Assembly: GCA_958450365.1 (NCBI GenBank)
Contig: CAUEEP010000923.1
Span: 1 to 64,000, forward strand
Length of the DNA: 64,000 nucleotides
Source: Mesorhabditis belari
Taxonomy: Eukaryota; Nematoda; Chromadorea; Rhabditida; Rhabditidae
Reading direction: 5' to 3'
The position numbers and the translations under genes were made by a program. Under the pieces are notes generated by a model, which was given only the letters and a program-made list of their open reading frames with translations, was not told where the DNA came from and ran no database searches. Position 1 is the stretch's first letter, and the number at the start of each line of letters is the position of its first letter. This document shows, one piece after another, positions 35,404 to 46,369 of this stretch.

Positions 35404-38291
35404 TTATTCTTTTCCTTCTCGAAGATTTTGCATGACTTCCGATAGCATTTTGTTGTACATCGCCGCGTACGGATTCAGTGCAACCAGTTGCATTTTCGCG
35501 AACGATGAACCCAAAGCGGCCGCTTTCTCGTAGTCAGCCTAAACGTTTCAGTGAGATAAAATTCAGGCATTGCTCCTAAATTTATTATTTGGACCATTGG
35601 GTGGATTCATACAGCTTGTTATATCTACTAGACTTGCTTACCGGTCAGCCTAGTACCAATTAATGCCTCAAAGTCAAGCGGATGCAAATGCGTGTAGTAT
35701 TTTCTACCGTAACCCATTTCTACTCTGCACTAACTTTGACCGATAGCAAGTCTACTGTCTATAGCAGTACACGAGTTAGCCGCGATCATTGTGCACTGTC
35801 TTATTGGTTTACGAGTTACGGTAGTCGAGCCACGCTTTGAAGCGTCTGCCCAACTCGACAGCCGAGAAAGTTCGCAAGCTACAGTCCGTTTCATATTTCT
35901 TTATCCACCCCCCAAAAAGAGGTTTTATGGAGAATGGGTGGAGGTATCGAGCTATTTTCTTTTGCAATAGAAAGGCCACATTGTAAAACCCTAAAAACAC
36001 CGTTTTTGGGTTACTGGATTTTCTCAACAAAAAAAAATTAAGAAAGAAGATTCTGCGACCGTTTCACATTTCTTTATCCACCCTTAGGAACTTTGAAAAT
36101 CAACGCTTATTTGATGTTACTATTCATTTTTTTGCTTTTCTTAAATTTTTTTTTAATATTTTGTAATCATTTGTTGTCATTTTAGGAAATGGGACGTTGG
36201 AAAGTGCTTTCCTATTACGAGAAGGGACAGATCGATGCCTACATGATCGACAAGAAGGGTATTCGAGAAATCGCAAAGCTGTTGGGCCGCAATCACACAA
36301 CAAGAACGTGACCACTCCTAAAAAGAAGACTGGGCCCAAACCTCAGCTTACATCTCGAGCTAAGCGTCACATTGTGAATTCAATTCATGGAAAGTCTATC
36401 AATGAGGTCAAAAATGAGCTGAAAATCGATGTTCTAAGACAACTATCTGGCGTGCCGTCAAAGAAAATCCTCATATCGATCGTGAACGCCTAAATCAACA
36501 GCCTGCCTTAAAGCAAGAGCACAAGAAAGCCCGTCTAGACTTTGCCGCAAAGCATATGAGCTTTGATTGGAGCAAGGTTGGGAAATGCTGTACACTGAAA
36601 CAACGGTTTTTATTTAGGTAATCTTTTTTGATGAAAAAAAATGGAATCTTGACGGACCAGACGGTGTTTCGCATTACTGGAGAGACCTGCGACAGCATCC
36701 ACTGATATTCGGAACACGTAACTACGGAGGAGGAAGTGTGGTGTGTTGGGCAGCCTTTTGCGCCAATGGAACGGTCGCTTTGAAATTTGTCTCCAGCAAA
36801 ATGAACAGTCAAGATTATACTGAAGTGCTCAAAGTTACTCTTCTGCCATTCATTCAACAAAATGTCGCGACTGCCTACACTTTTCAGCATGACAATGCTT
36901 CAATTCATCGCTCCGCTCATACAAAAGCCTGGTTGACTGCGCAGGGAATCAACATCTTGGACTGGCCAGCACGATCCCCGGATCTTAACCCCATTGAAAA
37001 CCTGTGGGGCATCCTTGTCAGGGACGTTTACAAACATAAGAGACAATTTACGACCGTTTCGGAACTAAAAGCATCAATTCAGATTGCCTGGAATCGTATT
37101 GACGCCACGGCTCTCCAAAACCTTATCAAAAGTATGAATAAGCGAATCTATCAAGTTATTAACCGGTCCGGTGCTATATCAGATTATTAGTTGTTATGTT
37201 CACAATTCTTGATGTCTTTTTTATTTGTTGTTAATGCTAAATAAATGTTGATTTTCAAAGTTCCTAAGGGTGGATAAAGAAATGTGAAACGGTCGCAGAA
37301 TCTTCTTTCTTAATTTTTTTTTGTTGAGAAAATCCAGTAACCCAAAAACGGTGTTTTTAGGGTTTTACAATGTGGCCTTTCTATTGCAAAAGAAAATAGC
37401 TCGATATCTCCACCCATTCTCCATAAAACCTCTTTTTGGGGGGTGAATAAAGAAATATGAAACGGACTGTAGCTTTCTCGCGAAATTTTCCTGTATCTTA
37501 CGGTTATAAGCTAGTGCAATTTTTTACGAATTTTCCCCACCTTTGCCCCCTGATCATCCCCATTTAGTCGTCGGATGAGAGCTCTTTGCACGAAAGCCTG
37601 ACATCCCGATTTGCCCTTTCCCTCACTCAGCTCAAGTGCCATGTCGAGATCGGACATGGCTTCTAAAAACTTCTATACTTTAACCATTTGTATGAGTAAG
37701 TCCTTTTCTTTATGAAAACCCAATAGTACTGACTTTCCGTTTCCGAATTGAGGCGATGCGCTTGAGCTCGGTTGTTGAACGCTGATGGATTCACCGGACA
37801 AACCTGGAGCTTTTAATTTAAAATCTTTGTGTCAATTCTCAAAAACCTGAATAGCTTCATCGAATTTCTCCAGTGCTTTTGCAATATTTCCCCCTTCGGC
37901 GAGAGCAATCGCCTCCTTTTCGAGCTGCCGACTTTTTGCGTATTCAGGGTGATCGATTTGTTCTAAAATGAAGGTGTTAAAGTTTATCTATAATTATGCA
38001 ACTCTGCATGCACTGGCTGCTTAGAATCACTCCAACTCCAACAACGCTAAACTACGAAGTTGTGTAATCAACCTTGGGCAACGTTGAGAACCAAGTTAAA
38101 CCTACCAAGTCATTCAATTAGTAAACTAGAGAATTTCTGAACTAGACGACAGTTAGAACACCAATTTCCAAAATATTAATTAAATTCTTGAACCAACCAT
38201 CCTCAGCGACTTTCTCTTCAGTCGGATCCTCATCGGGCATCAACGGATTGAGAATACGGTTCAGAATTTTTCGATCGTGTGCTGTAGCCAT
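35404..38291 (-). CDS. TTC36-like tetratricopeptide protein
   Basis: A small TPR protein; the vertebrate homologue TTC36 (HBP21) is reported to bind Hsp70. Exons on the minus strand: 38291 to about 38200 ([20 protein letters not shown]), about 37962-37847 ([20 protein letters not shown]), about 37803-37737 ([20 protein letters not shown]), about 37661-37541 ([18 protein letters not shown], then [10 protein letters not shown]) and 35539-35404 ([31 protein letters not shown]). These give three TPR units in about 180 residues, the family's usual length. The C-terminal [11 protein letters not shown] motif is diagnostic of TTC36. A Tc3-like transposon fills the last intron without disturbing the exons. 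The ATG touches a TTCTAG acceptor. Confidence 0.88.
35880..37471 (+). mobile_element. Tc3-like transposon with long terminal inverted repeats
   Basis: The ends TACAGTCCGTTTCATATTTC and the inverse at 37452-37471 continue as inverted repeats of about 235 bp each side (35880-36115 and about 37237-37471), nearly identical. The transposase starts at 36187 ([20 protein letters not shown], helix-turn-helix). It continues with [36 protein letters not shown] (first Asp), FQHDNASIH (second) and [12 protein letters not shown] (Glu of DD34E), to TAG at 37188-37190. Frame changes near 36300 and 36445 separate the DNA-binding and catalytic parts, and a short intron is possible at about 36577-36617. The near-identical repeats suggest recent insertion. 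It is inserted in the TTC36-like gene. Confidence 0.9.
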
Positions 38292-39512
38292 CTAGAATAT
38301 GAGATTAAAATACGGTACGGTAATCTACAGTCTCGAAAATTGGCCTTGAATTGAATGCAAATTTTGAAAAGAAACAGGTACTGAATTACGGTATGGTTTG
38401 TTCGGTATAGCTGTTCTTGAATACAAATTTGGAATATTCTCAGGTACAATAGAAGCAATAATCTTAATCCAATAGCTCATGCAAGTACTCAACTTCACTT
38501 TGAATTTTACAAAGAGACAAAAGAAGATGCAAATCGCCTAAAATCGGACAAGTTTTAAAAAAGCTACTTTATCTTTTAAAGCAATTAGAAAAAAATCGAA
38601 ATCAAATCAAAATCACATGGATCTCTTTCCCAACTACAAACTGATCAATAGTTGCCAAAGAGACGGATAAATGAGGCTATTTCAAGGCCATAAATCATCC
38701 CACAGTCAGTGCCAAAAATGGCGTAATAAACGATTGGGCAGATACATATTTTAAGGTTTTAAAATGATTTACAAAAAATAACTCAGGTATCAACGATGAA
38801 ATATTGAGTTTTCCCCATTTTTTTTTGAATATTCTCGTAATTGCTTTCGTCACATCGACAACCCAACAAAAATAGAGACAGAATTTGTTTTCGAAAGGAA
38901 AAACCTAAAAAAAATCAATTCCCATGCACAGCTTGGAAATATTGGGTACAACATTGAACTCTTGTACACCCCAAAGTTTTCTGAAGACTATTTTAGAAAA
39001 CTACCATAATCTAACCGCAAGTTTTCATCCGATCAGCCCAGCTTTAGTTCGGATTCATTTCTTCGAATGTCTTCTTCAAATGTTATTGCTAATTTATAAA
39101 AATTTGAAATTCAATAAGAAATTCCTCTTAAAATTTAAAAATGAAGAAAATGAGAAGATTTAAACCTGTTTAATAAAGATTTTCTAGATTTTTAAATCTT
39201 TAAAATCTATTTCGGAAATGAGGAAATTGGAACAATGTTTAACGAAATCAATAATCCTCAAAATCAAAATTTAAAGCTTCAAATTTTAAATTTTCAAAGG
39301 CTTGAAGAATCATTCTTAATCACAAAACACGCTTTGTATACCTTGTATTTTATTTTGTCCCTATTATGGTATTGTATTGTAAATTTTATAATTTATAATA
39401 CCCCAAGAAATTTATTTGAATCCCAATAGCACACACATCATCAATCTCAAGAAGCAGAAAAAAAATTTGAATAAGTTTTGCTGGTGGTTTGTCTTCTTTG
39501 GTCCTTCTTTGC
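38292..39512. other. Intergenic, AT-rich
   Basis: About 1.2 kb between the TTC36-like 5' end and the kinase 3' end (both minus). It holds only AT-rich sequence with long runs of A/T-type codons. Plus-strand frames at 38924-39163 and 39235-39429 have AT-biased composition without splice support. No gene is claimed. Confidence 0.5.
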
Positions 39513-41262
39513 CTACTCGGTATGCTGCTGGCCGTCGGTCTTGGGTTCTAAAACAAAATGTCCCAGGATGTTGGTGAACATATTAAACAATACTAAAGTC
39601 GTATCATATTCTGGAGTATCTTCGATTTTGAAAAAAGTAAAATAATATTATAATATTAAATATCGATAACAATGATAAGAATATATAACTTAATAACAAA
39701 TCATTTAGTAAATTGGATTTAGGATTTTTGCAACTAAATTTTAACCCGGTTTTACCAACATATTCAGAATATAGAGATAGAGACATATTAAGTGTATAAG
39801 TATAAGTGTATAAATTCTTTACTTTTCTTTTGCTCCTCCTTGTTTTCGGACGTCTCCTCATCGAATTGACGCTTGTGATCTGACCTGCCCACGTCCTTTT
39901 CACCTGAATAAAAAATAAATCATTGAGGAAAAAAAATTAGATTTTTTTATTCTGTAATCTCCAATTTTTTTCACCACGTGTTACAATTAAAATTTGTTAA
40001 TTAAGAGATAACCTGATGATGTCCCAAGAGTTACATCCGGCACGTTAAATTCGGAATTCTCTCCCTCGGAATCCTTCTCGGGCTCGTCTCATTTTGAAGC
40101 GAGTAGCGGTTTCTAAAAATTTTTAATAAGAACTCGATGATTTGTTTGAATGACATATATATGGTGAATCACACACAAAAGCATACTCACAAAATGTTTT
40201 TGTTAATTGAAAAACATCACAAATCACTGACCATTTGCTCAAAGTTGATCCTCTTCTTGTAATCGTATTTCAAACATCCTTGCAATATGTCTTGATGTGA
40301 TGAACAGAGCTAAAACTTTATTTCATTAAACAAAGTGCTTTTAATTTGACCTTGTGTTTGGGGATAATGTTTCCCAGACCAATTGTACCATCTTCGAAAG
40401 ACACTTTGCAGAATTGATCCAACTCCTGACAAAAACGACTTCGATCATTCTTGTTGATTCTTTTCAAAAACTAAAAATATCAACTTTGAAGTACCCTAAA
40501 TGATTCATTTTAATTGCTTACCTTTACGCGAAATGTAACTTCATATAGAATAACTCCAAAGGACCATATATCGGTCGCAAAGGAGGCGAAGGGATTCTCT
40601 TTTTCCAGCACTTCTGGCGGCATATATCTAAAGCAGAAATACAGAGCTGAGATGGTAAATTACCGAAACGTGGTGATAAATTCTTTCGGAAGATCAATGA
40701 TTGAATCTTGAAGAGTAAGCTTTTGGCCAGGTTTCGTCTGGTATGATACTCCGAAGTCTCCTATCTAAAGAACTACATGATCCTGCTGAATTTTATGTTG
40801 TTTACTTTTATGCCTTCTTTGAGGGTTGTTGACTTCAGAAGCACATTCGCCGGCTTGAGATCAAAGTTAATGATGTTCAGGCTCTGCGTCACTTCAATTC
40901 CCTTTGAGCACTATTTAAAAAGATTTTTCTAAAACAATATGCTGCATAGAAAATATAAACTTGCCAAACAAGCAGTCGAATATCTTCTATTGGAATAGAT
41001 GGCTTGCCATCGAGAAAATTCTGAAGTGAAGGTCCATCATATAACTCCAAAATCAGATAATGATAATCCTCATTTTCGCCAACACCAATGTACTAAAAGC
41101 ATTGATTTTACAAAAGAAAATATAATTTTTGATACCTTAACAACATAGTCACTCTTAATTTGCTTCAGTAAATCGGCTTCTTTACTTCCTACATCCTTGT
41201 TTTGTATCTTAATCGCCACTTCCGTTTCTACACTTTCGGTCTTGATCGCACGCCATACTTGT
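39513..41262 (-). CDS. Divergent protein kinase, 5' end not found
   Basis: A protein kinase domain on the minus strand. VAIKIQNKD carries the ATP-binding Lys (about 41215). Next are YHYLILELYDGPSLQNFL (hinge), IINFDLKPANVLL (catalytic loop, with HRD replaced by NFD but the Asp kept, about 40870), IGDFGVSY (DFG, about 40750), MPPEVLEKENPF, TDIWSFGVILYE and LQGCLKYDYKKRIN. An acidic tail follows (EPEKDSEGENSEF, then EETSENKEEQKK), ending at 39513-39515. The glycine-rich loop exon was not found upstream. An in-frame TGA (about 40088-40090) separates the kinase domain from the acidic tail. Either the protein ends there, the base is an error, or the splice differs. I do not recognise a named kinase. 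Confidence 0.75.
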
Positions 41263-42628
41263 CTAAAATTGCAATGTAATAAAAGTAAAAAAAAATTGTG
41301 TTCATGCTTTAAGTTTATAATCTAAAACTTATTGTCATTTATTTTCTATGGTACTCAGATGAAAATTAGGATCAACCACCAGAGTGTACTTGACTTAAAA
41401 AAATCAAATATCTTACGGACACAGTTATTTATTAAGTTGAAACGTATGAAATGTCAAATACTTTCCTATGATCGATATGTTTCATTTCACCAAAGATTTT
41501 TTTTAATTTTTTCATAATTTATATTAGAGAAATGAAACATATCATGTTTAAACTTTGGGCGCTTTTTATGGTGTGTCAGCTGAGAATAATCTTCTCAAAC
41601 AACTAAATCATTATGTTACCGCTAAAATTCGCCTATCACCATGAAATTAGCTTTAACTAAATTTAACTATTTAACTAAATACACTTAACATTTACTATAG
41701 TCAAAATTTTAAATTAGTCTGTGGCCAAATAAGTGTTAAAACGCGATCTCCTTTTAAACCTCAAAATTGAGTAAATGAACCGGTTTTGTGCCAGAAGGTG
41801 TGCTATTGTATTGTGGGTTCCCACAGAGAAAGAAAGTACTTTTAAGTACATAAAGGTACATTTTAAAGTACATAAAAGTGAAAAGAATCCTTTTATTTAA
41901 GTTAATTTCATTAAGCGTTTTCCCAAAGAAGATGTCAGACAAATTATTGTTGAGCAAGTAGATTAGTTTATTCATATATTCAGCACTTGGAAACGACCCG
42001 AAAAGAGGGACTGACTAGGGAACGGTCAATTTTTGCATTTTTATTTTGATGTTTCGAGCAGTAAAGTTGTATTTTGAGAGTATCTTTAGCTTCGATTGCT
42101 TTCTTTCGCAAAAAAAGCCTATTGCTATTGTCACAATACCCTACGAAACATGAGGAAAGTGCAAGAGATAGAATTTTTCTGAAATATTTGTTGCAAAATG
42201 CAAATTATTTGTTCCTTTGCAAGTTTACAAAGCCAAAAAAGAAAATGGCAGATTAAGCAATAGCCAGTGTTGCTTGAGGCAAAATTTATTCAAACGATAA
42301 AATCACGAAAAATATCACAGGGTCATCGAAAAGCATGAGACTAGCCCTGAATTGGAGGGAGCTACGCCAAAGAGCGTTTCAGAGATGCAGGGGCGAGTTG
42401 AAGGATTCGTTTCAATCACATTACAGTACAAGGATAAAAAGAAATACAAACAAGGATCTAAAATCTTTTCATTTATCGAAGAAAAACACCAAGTGATCGA
42501 TTAAAAAAAGTTATATCCAAATGATTTGATCGTAAGAAGAGGAAGACGGACAACTCTCATTTCATCCAAAGATCGCAACTAAAGTCTAGCTATTTCCTTT
42601 ACCGTCAAAATAAACACACCCAACTCCA
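41263..42628. other. Intergenic with one unexplained open frame
   Basis: It should contain the missing 5' exon(s) of the kinase, but none with a GxGxxG motif was found. On the plus strand, 42298-42504 is open for 68 codons with charged, protein-like composition (for example VSEMQGRVEGFVSITLQYKD) but no starting ATG. The rest is AT-rich. Confidence 0.45.
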
Positions 42629-45600
42629 TTAGACGTGAACAACGTGGTTGATCTGTCCTTCTCGTGTGTTCACCACTGATTGTCGCTTTTCATCGATCGC
42701 CCATTGACGGTCCACGATGTACTAGAATGCAAATTGTTAGCGTTTTGACATTCCCAACAGTGATTCACCTTGTATTCAAAATGTCCCCGAGGTAATTGGA
42801 TCTCGACCACCCACCCATAACGATCGCGTCGAAGAGGAATCTTTGATTCCCAGTTCACGAACGAACCCGAGACAAAAACCTAAATGATAACACAATAATG
42901 AGTTAGATTAGGGTCGATCGTTTTGTTAGCTAGTGCAAGGTACTACCGAGGTAGGATTGGTGTCGTGCCACCGGAAAGTGACTGGATAGAGTGGCTGATT
43001 CTGGCAGTGTACACATCCGGCTTGCAACGAGGCTGATGGCCACATCTGTACAAGCGCTAAAAAAAAAATTCGCGACTGTTATATTTCAGTCAAAGAACTG
43101 CTTTTAGTAAGAAAAAAACTTACCAATTGCTGGATTCTTTCCATCGGTGTCTTTGTTGGGCTTCGAGGCTCCCCTTCCTGTACCAGACAGTTCTTGAGTT
43201 GATCTTTCTTCAGAAGTGTCATCTTTGCCGCGGTCCTCTTTCATCGAGACGGTCACTTCATCTGCTCCAGCTCCTTGTCGCCGCTGAGTCACAAACTGAA
43301 AATAAAAAAAATGGCAGCTTTAGAGCTTAGAGCGAAGTCATGGTTTTTACAAAAGTAAACCTTTTTCCTATGTGAATTCTTGCGCAAATCGGACGGCATC
43401 GATCCATCAATTGACTCTTGTGACCAACTAAAACTAAATTAGCTTTTGAGTTTTAAAGCTAAACTTGAATATTTTAAGAATAATTAGTACCTGCTCGAAT
43501 CGCTATAGCTCGTTGAATACTTGCGCCTAGCTTCCCCTCCGGCTGCTTTTCTAAACATAACCCAATCATTTATAAAAAATTCACAAAACCTCTTTTCTGG
43601 TGATAAAGTCGTTTTCTTCTTCGTACTTTTCCTCGGCGATAGACGCTTTGTGGACTTGTTTGGTGAACTCTAAATAAATATTGTTGTAGATGAAGGAATT
43701 TATTTCTAGAACTATACTAAACTATGCTATAGTAAAAATGTAATACCGTAGTTGATGATTTGCTGGGTTCACTAGTGGCCGTCTCAAAGTTAGTGGCAGG
43801 GTTTGACGAAGTTGCGAGGTTCGGGTTAGTGTTAGCTGAGGTGGGAATCGTCGTGGCACTCAAAGATGAGGATGTTGACTGAGTTTGTTGAGCTGGTTTT
43901 GGCATCTGTAAAACAATTTTACATGGTTTTATAATTAAAGTTAACCTCTTTTTCCTTTTCTTCAATCTTGGCACAAACATCGGTCGAAGCATCGACAGCC
44001 TTTCCTGGGTCAACATCTTTCTCACTCACATGACGACCCAAAGGCAGCTTTTCGGGATCCTGGATAAAAAAGCAAATATATAAAGACAAAAACCAACCTG
44101 ACACTTTGTTTCAATAATTTGCATCGAGAAAAGGCTCTCTTTCTTCACCGCAGCTACAAGTGGCAGGTTATCAGAGGTTACCTCAGCTTTTGAAGCAACT
44201 GCGGCTGCCTTGTTCTAAACATTTGCATATACATACCAATTATCTAAATTTTACCTCTTCCTGACTTCTAATAGCTTCTGAAATTGAAGCATGATGTGGC
44301 AAGATTGGCGATGGGGTCTGCTCTTCTAACAATTGAAGTTAGTATATTGAATTATTAATTACTTTGCACGGGTTTTGGCGGTAAGAGCATTTTTGGCGTT
44401 GTTCGATACTAAAAACAATTCGTTTATCTTTACTGACTACAAATATCATTACCTGATTTTTGACGAGGCACATCTCAACAGGCTCGTTCATTCGGTGAAC
44501 CCGATGCGGTTTCATACCCAAGTTGAGCCCATCCGCTTTGATCACCGGCAACAGGTCACTCTAAATGAAGCAAATCAGTAGCTGCTAGCAAAGAATTTTC
44601 CTCAAAGTCATTGAGTCTAATCCTTTGGTTAAACAATTTGAGTGTTCAAAAACAAATATACGTCAATGGACAATAAAGGCTTACTGGACATAGTTTTCTT
44701 GAAGTACAAGGGGCCTTCAAACGCGCTATTTTCACCACCACAAAATCGTGAGCATAGAGAAGCAGCGTGTACATCAGATAGCAGAACATCAACGCGACAC
44801 CCAAAGCAAAACCTAAAGAAATAGCTAGATTTGTTTCAAAACCACCGCTGGTGCAAATATAATAAGAGAAAAATGATAAATTTATTTAAGCTAACGACTA
44901 ATCAAAACAAACAAGTCATAAAACTCACAAGTTTTTAAAAAAGTCACCGGGTTCTCGCGAACAAGACTCGTGTCCTCGATTACTTGTTCCAACTCGTGCA
45001 CATAATCCGTGAGACGATTAAAATGAACATGTACAAAAATGATTTGAAAAGCAAAAACTCACTGATGATTGTGGTGATGATGGGTGACATTCTCGGACGT
45101 GGCATCGGGATGGATCTTCAGTAACGACTTCAAAATCTGAAATAAACAAAATATAATATTTCAATTTGAAACAAGCAAAAACCAAAACCCAGTTCTATAG
45201 GTTAGAAAGTAACCGTATCCATTTATTAGAAAGGATACTTAAATGACACTAGCGCAAAAAAATGGGTGCTTGTATGGTTTACATGACCCATTTTTTTCTA
45301 GAAATCGACCATTTTGGGGGTTTTAAGGTGTGCTGAATTCGAATTTCGCCATCCCAGGTTGGGAAAATGCACTCCAACCGAGTTATAACACTTTTAAAAA
45401 ACGTGTTTTTAAGCGTTTTTGATGTTTTAGCCGAAGCCGGAGAAAGCCGGAGAAGCAGCAGATCGCTGAGCCAATCGTTGAAATCCTCATTTGAGAGCTG
45501 CATCTTTTCAAAGAAATCCCGTAGAGTGTAATCTCTCAGATCATTGATTTTTGCCATTTCTTGCGTTGAAGATAATCACAAAGTTTTTGGTTATTTTCAA

Positions 45601-45915
45601 GGCCTTATAAAGACCTTAAACGTGTTTGAACAGGTTAAACAAGCCACGCCCATTGGGTTAAGCCGCACTCTTAGTAAAATTTGCATTTAAAACATCAAAA
45701 ACGTTTAAAAGCACATGTTTTCCAAAAATTGTATAACTCGGTTGGAGTGCATTTTCCCAACCTGGGATAGCGAAATTCGGATTCGGTGCACCTTAAAACC
45801 CCCAAAATAGTCGATTTCTAGAAAAAAAATGGGTCATGTCAACCAAACAAGTACCAAGAAATGGCCCTTTAAAAAAAACAACCTGTCGCAAACCTTCGAT
45901 CGTCCAGCCGAGCAT
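42629..45915 (-). CDS. Membrane-anchored protein with C-terminal AMPK-beta-type glycogen-binding domain
   Basis: A multi-exon minus-strand gene. The N-terminus is MLGWTIEGLRQ (start at 45915; an upstream in-frame ATG at 46065 is possible). It continues in ILKSLLKIHPDATSENV and then ELEQVIEDTSLVRENPVTFL. One transmembrane helix follows (about 44815-44740, FALGVALMFCYLMYTLLLYA). A long polar, probably disordered region of several hundred residues comes next (44570-43130; Ser/Thr/Pro, then Lys/Arg-rich). The C-terminal CBM48 domain (42900-42629) has VFVSGSFVNWESKIPLRRD and LPRGHFEYKFIVDRQWAIDE, and ends VVNTREGQINHVVHV, then TAA. CBM48 binds glycogen in AMPK beta subunits. No AMPK-beta C-terminal domain is present. 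The layout resembles vertebrate STBD1, a membrane-anchored glycogen tether with a different (CBM20) domain. Role in tethering glycogen to membranes is inference. The acceptor of the second exon (near 45018) is weak. Confidence 0.7.
45266..45861. mobile_element. Long inverted-repeat element with internal frame
   Basis: Arms of about 130-150 bp pair between 45266-45415 and 45715-45861. For example, CATGACCCATTTTTTTCTAG pairs with CTAGAAAAAAAATGGGTCATG, and GGTTGGGAAAATGCACTCCA matches its inverse. The loop holds the start of a minus-strand frame of 92 codons (45557-45279). Its first 35-40 residues (DLRDYTLRDFFEKMQLSNED, then WLSDLLLL) look like real protein, while the rest reads through the arm. 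The element lies in the first intron of the CBM48-domain gene. Confidence 0.8.
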
Positions 45916-46369
45916 TCTCGCGGATGGAAAGAGGCTCGTTCCAAAACGAACAGAAAAAGTCGTCGGCGAGCGTGAAGAGTGAATGTTAAATGATTTAACG
46001 GAGGAAAAAGCTGACGGCCGAATATTACATGCTAATTTGTCGTTAATGCTAATACGATAACGCATCCACTGTTTTTTTTGTAATTGTTTTTAAAGCTGTT
46101 ACCGTATCTTTATGGGGTGTACCAGTTGTAAAATGTTTGCATTGCCATTCTCTTATCCCAAACCACTGTTACCCTATATTTTGGGTGCACATAAGGACAT
46201 ACAGAGTTGGAGGGCCCGCCCCTTTTACCTTCCCTGTCCCTTTGGGTCTGCAATGCTCAAATACGACACAGAAAAAGCATCCCTTCACAACTAAAACAAG
46301 ATATTCTATATTTCTATGAACTTTAATCTCCATTTTTGGATCAATGACGTTGTTTAACTGGGCTACAGT
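45916..46369. promoter_or_regulatory. Divergent promoter region, CBM48 gene and agrin
   Basis: The two genes are transcribed away from each other from this gap of about 450 bp (300 bp if the upstream ATG at 46065 is used). No specific motif was recognised. GGGCTACAG lies one base before the agrin ATG and may be a trans-splice acceptor. Confidence 0.45.

Noticed and set aside
38924..39429. Two plus-strand frames between TTC36-like and kinase genes
   Set aside because: Strong Asn/Lys/Phe/Leu bias from AT-rich DNA, with no splice sites or motifs.
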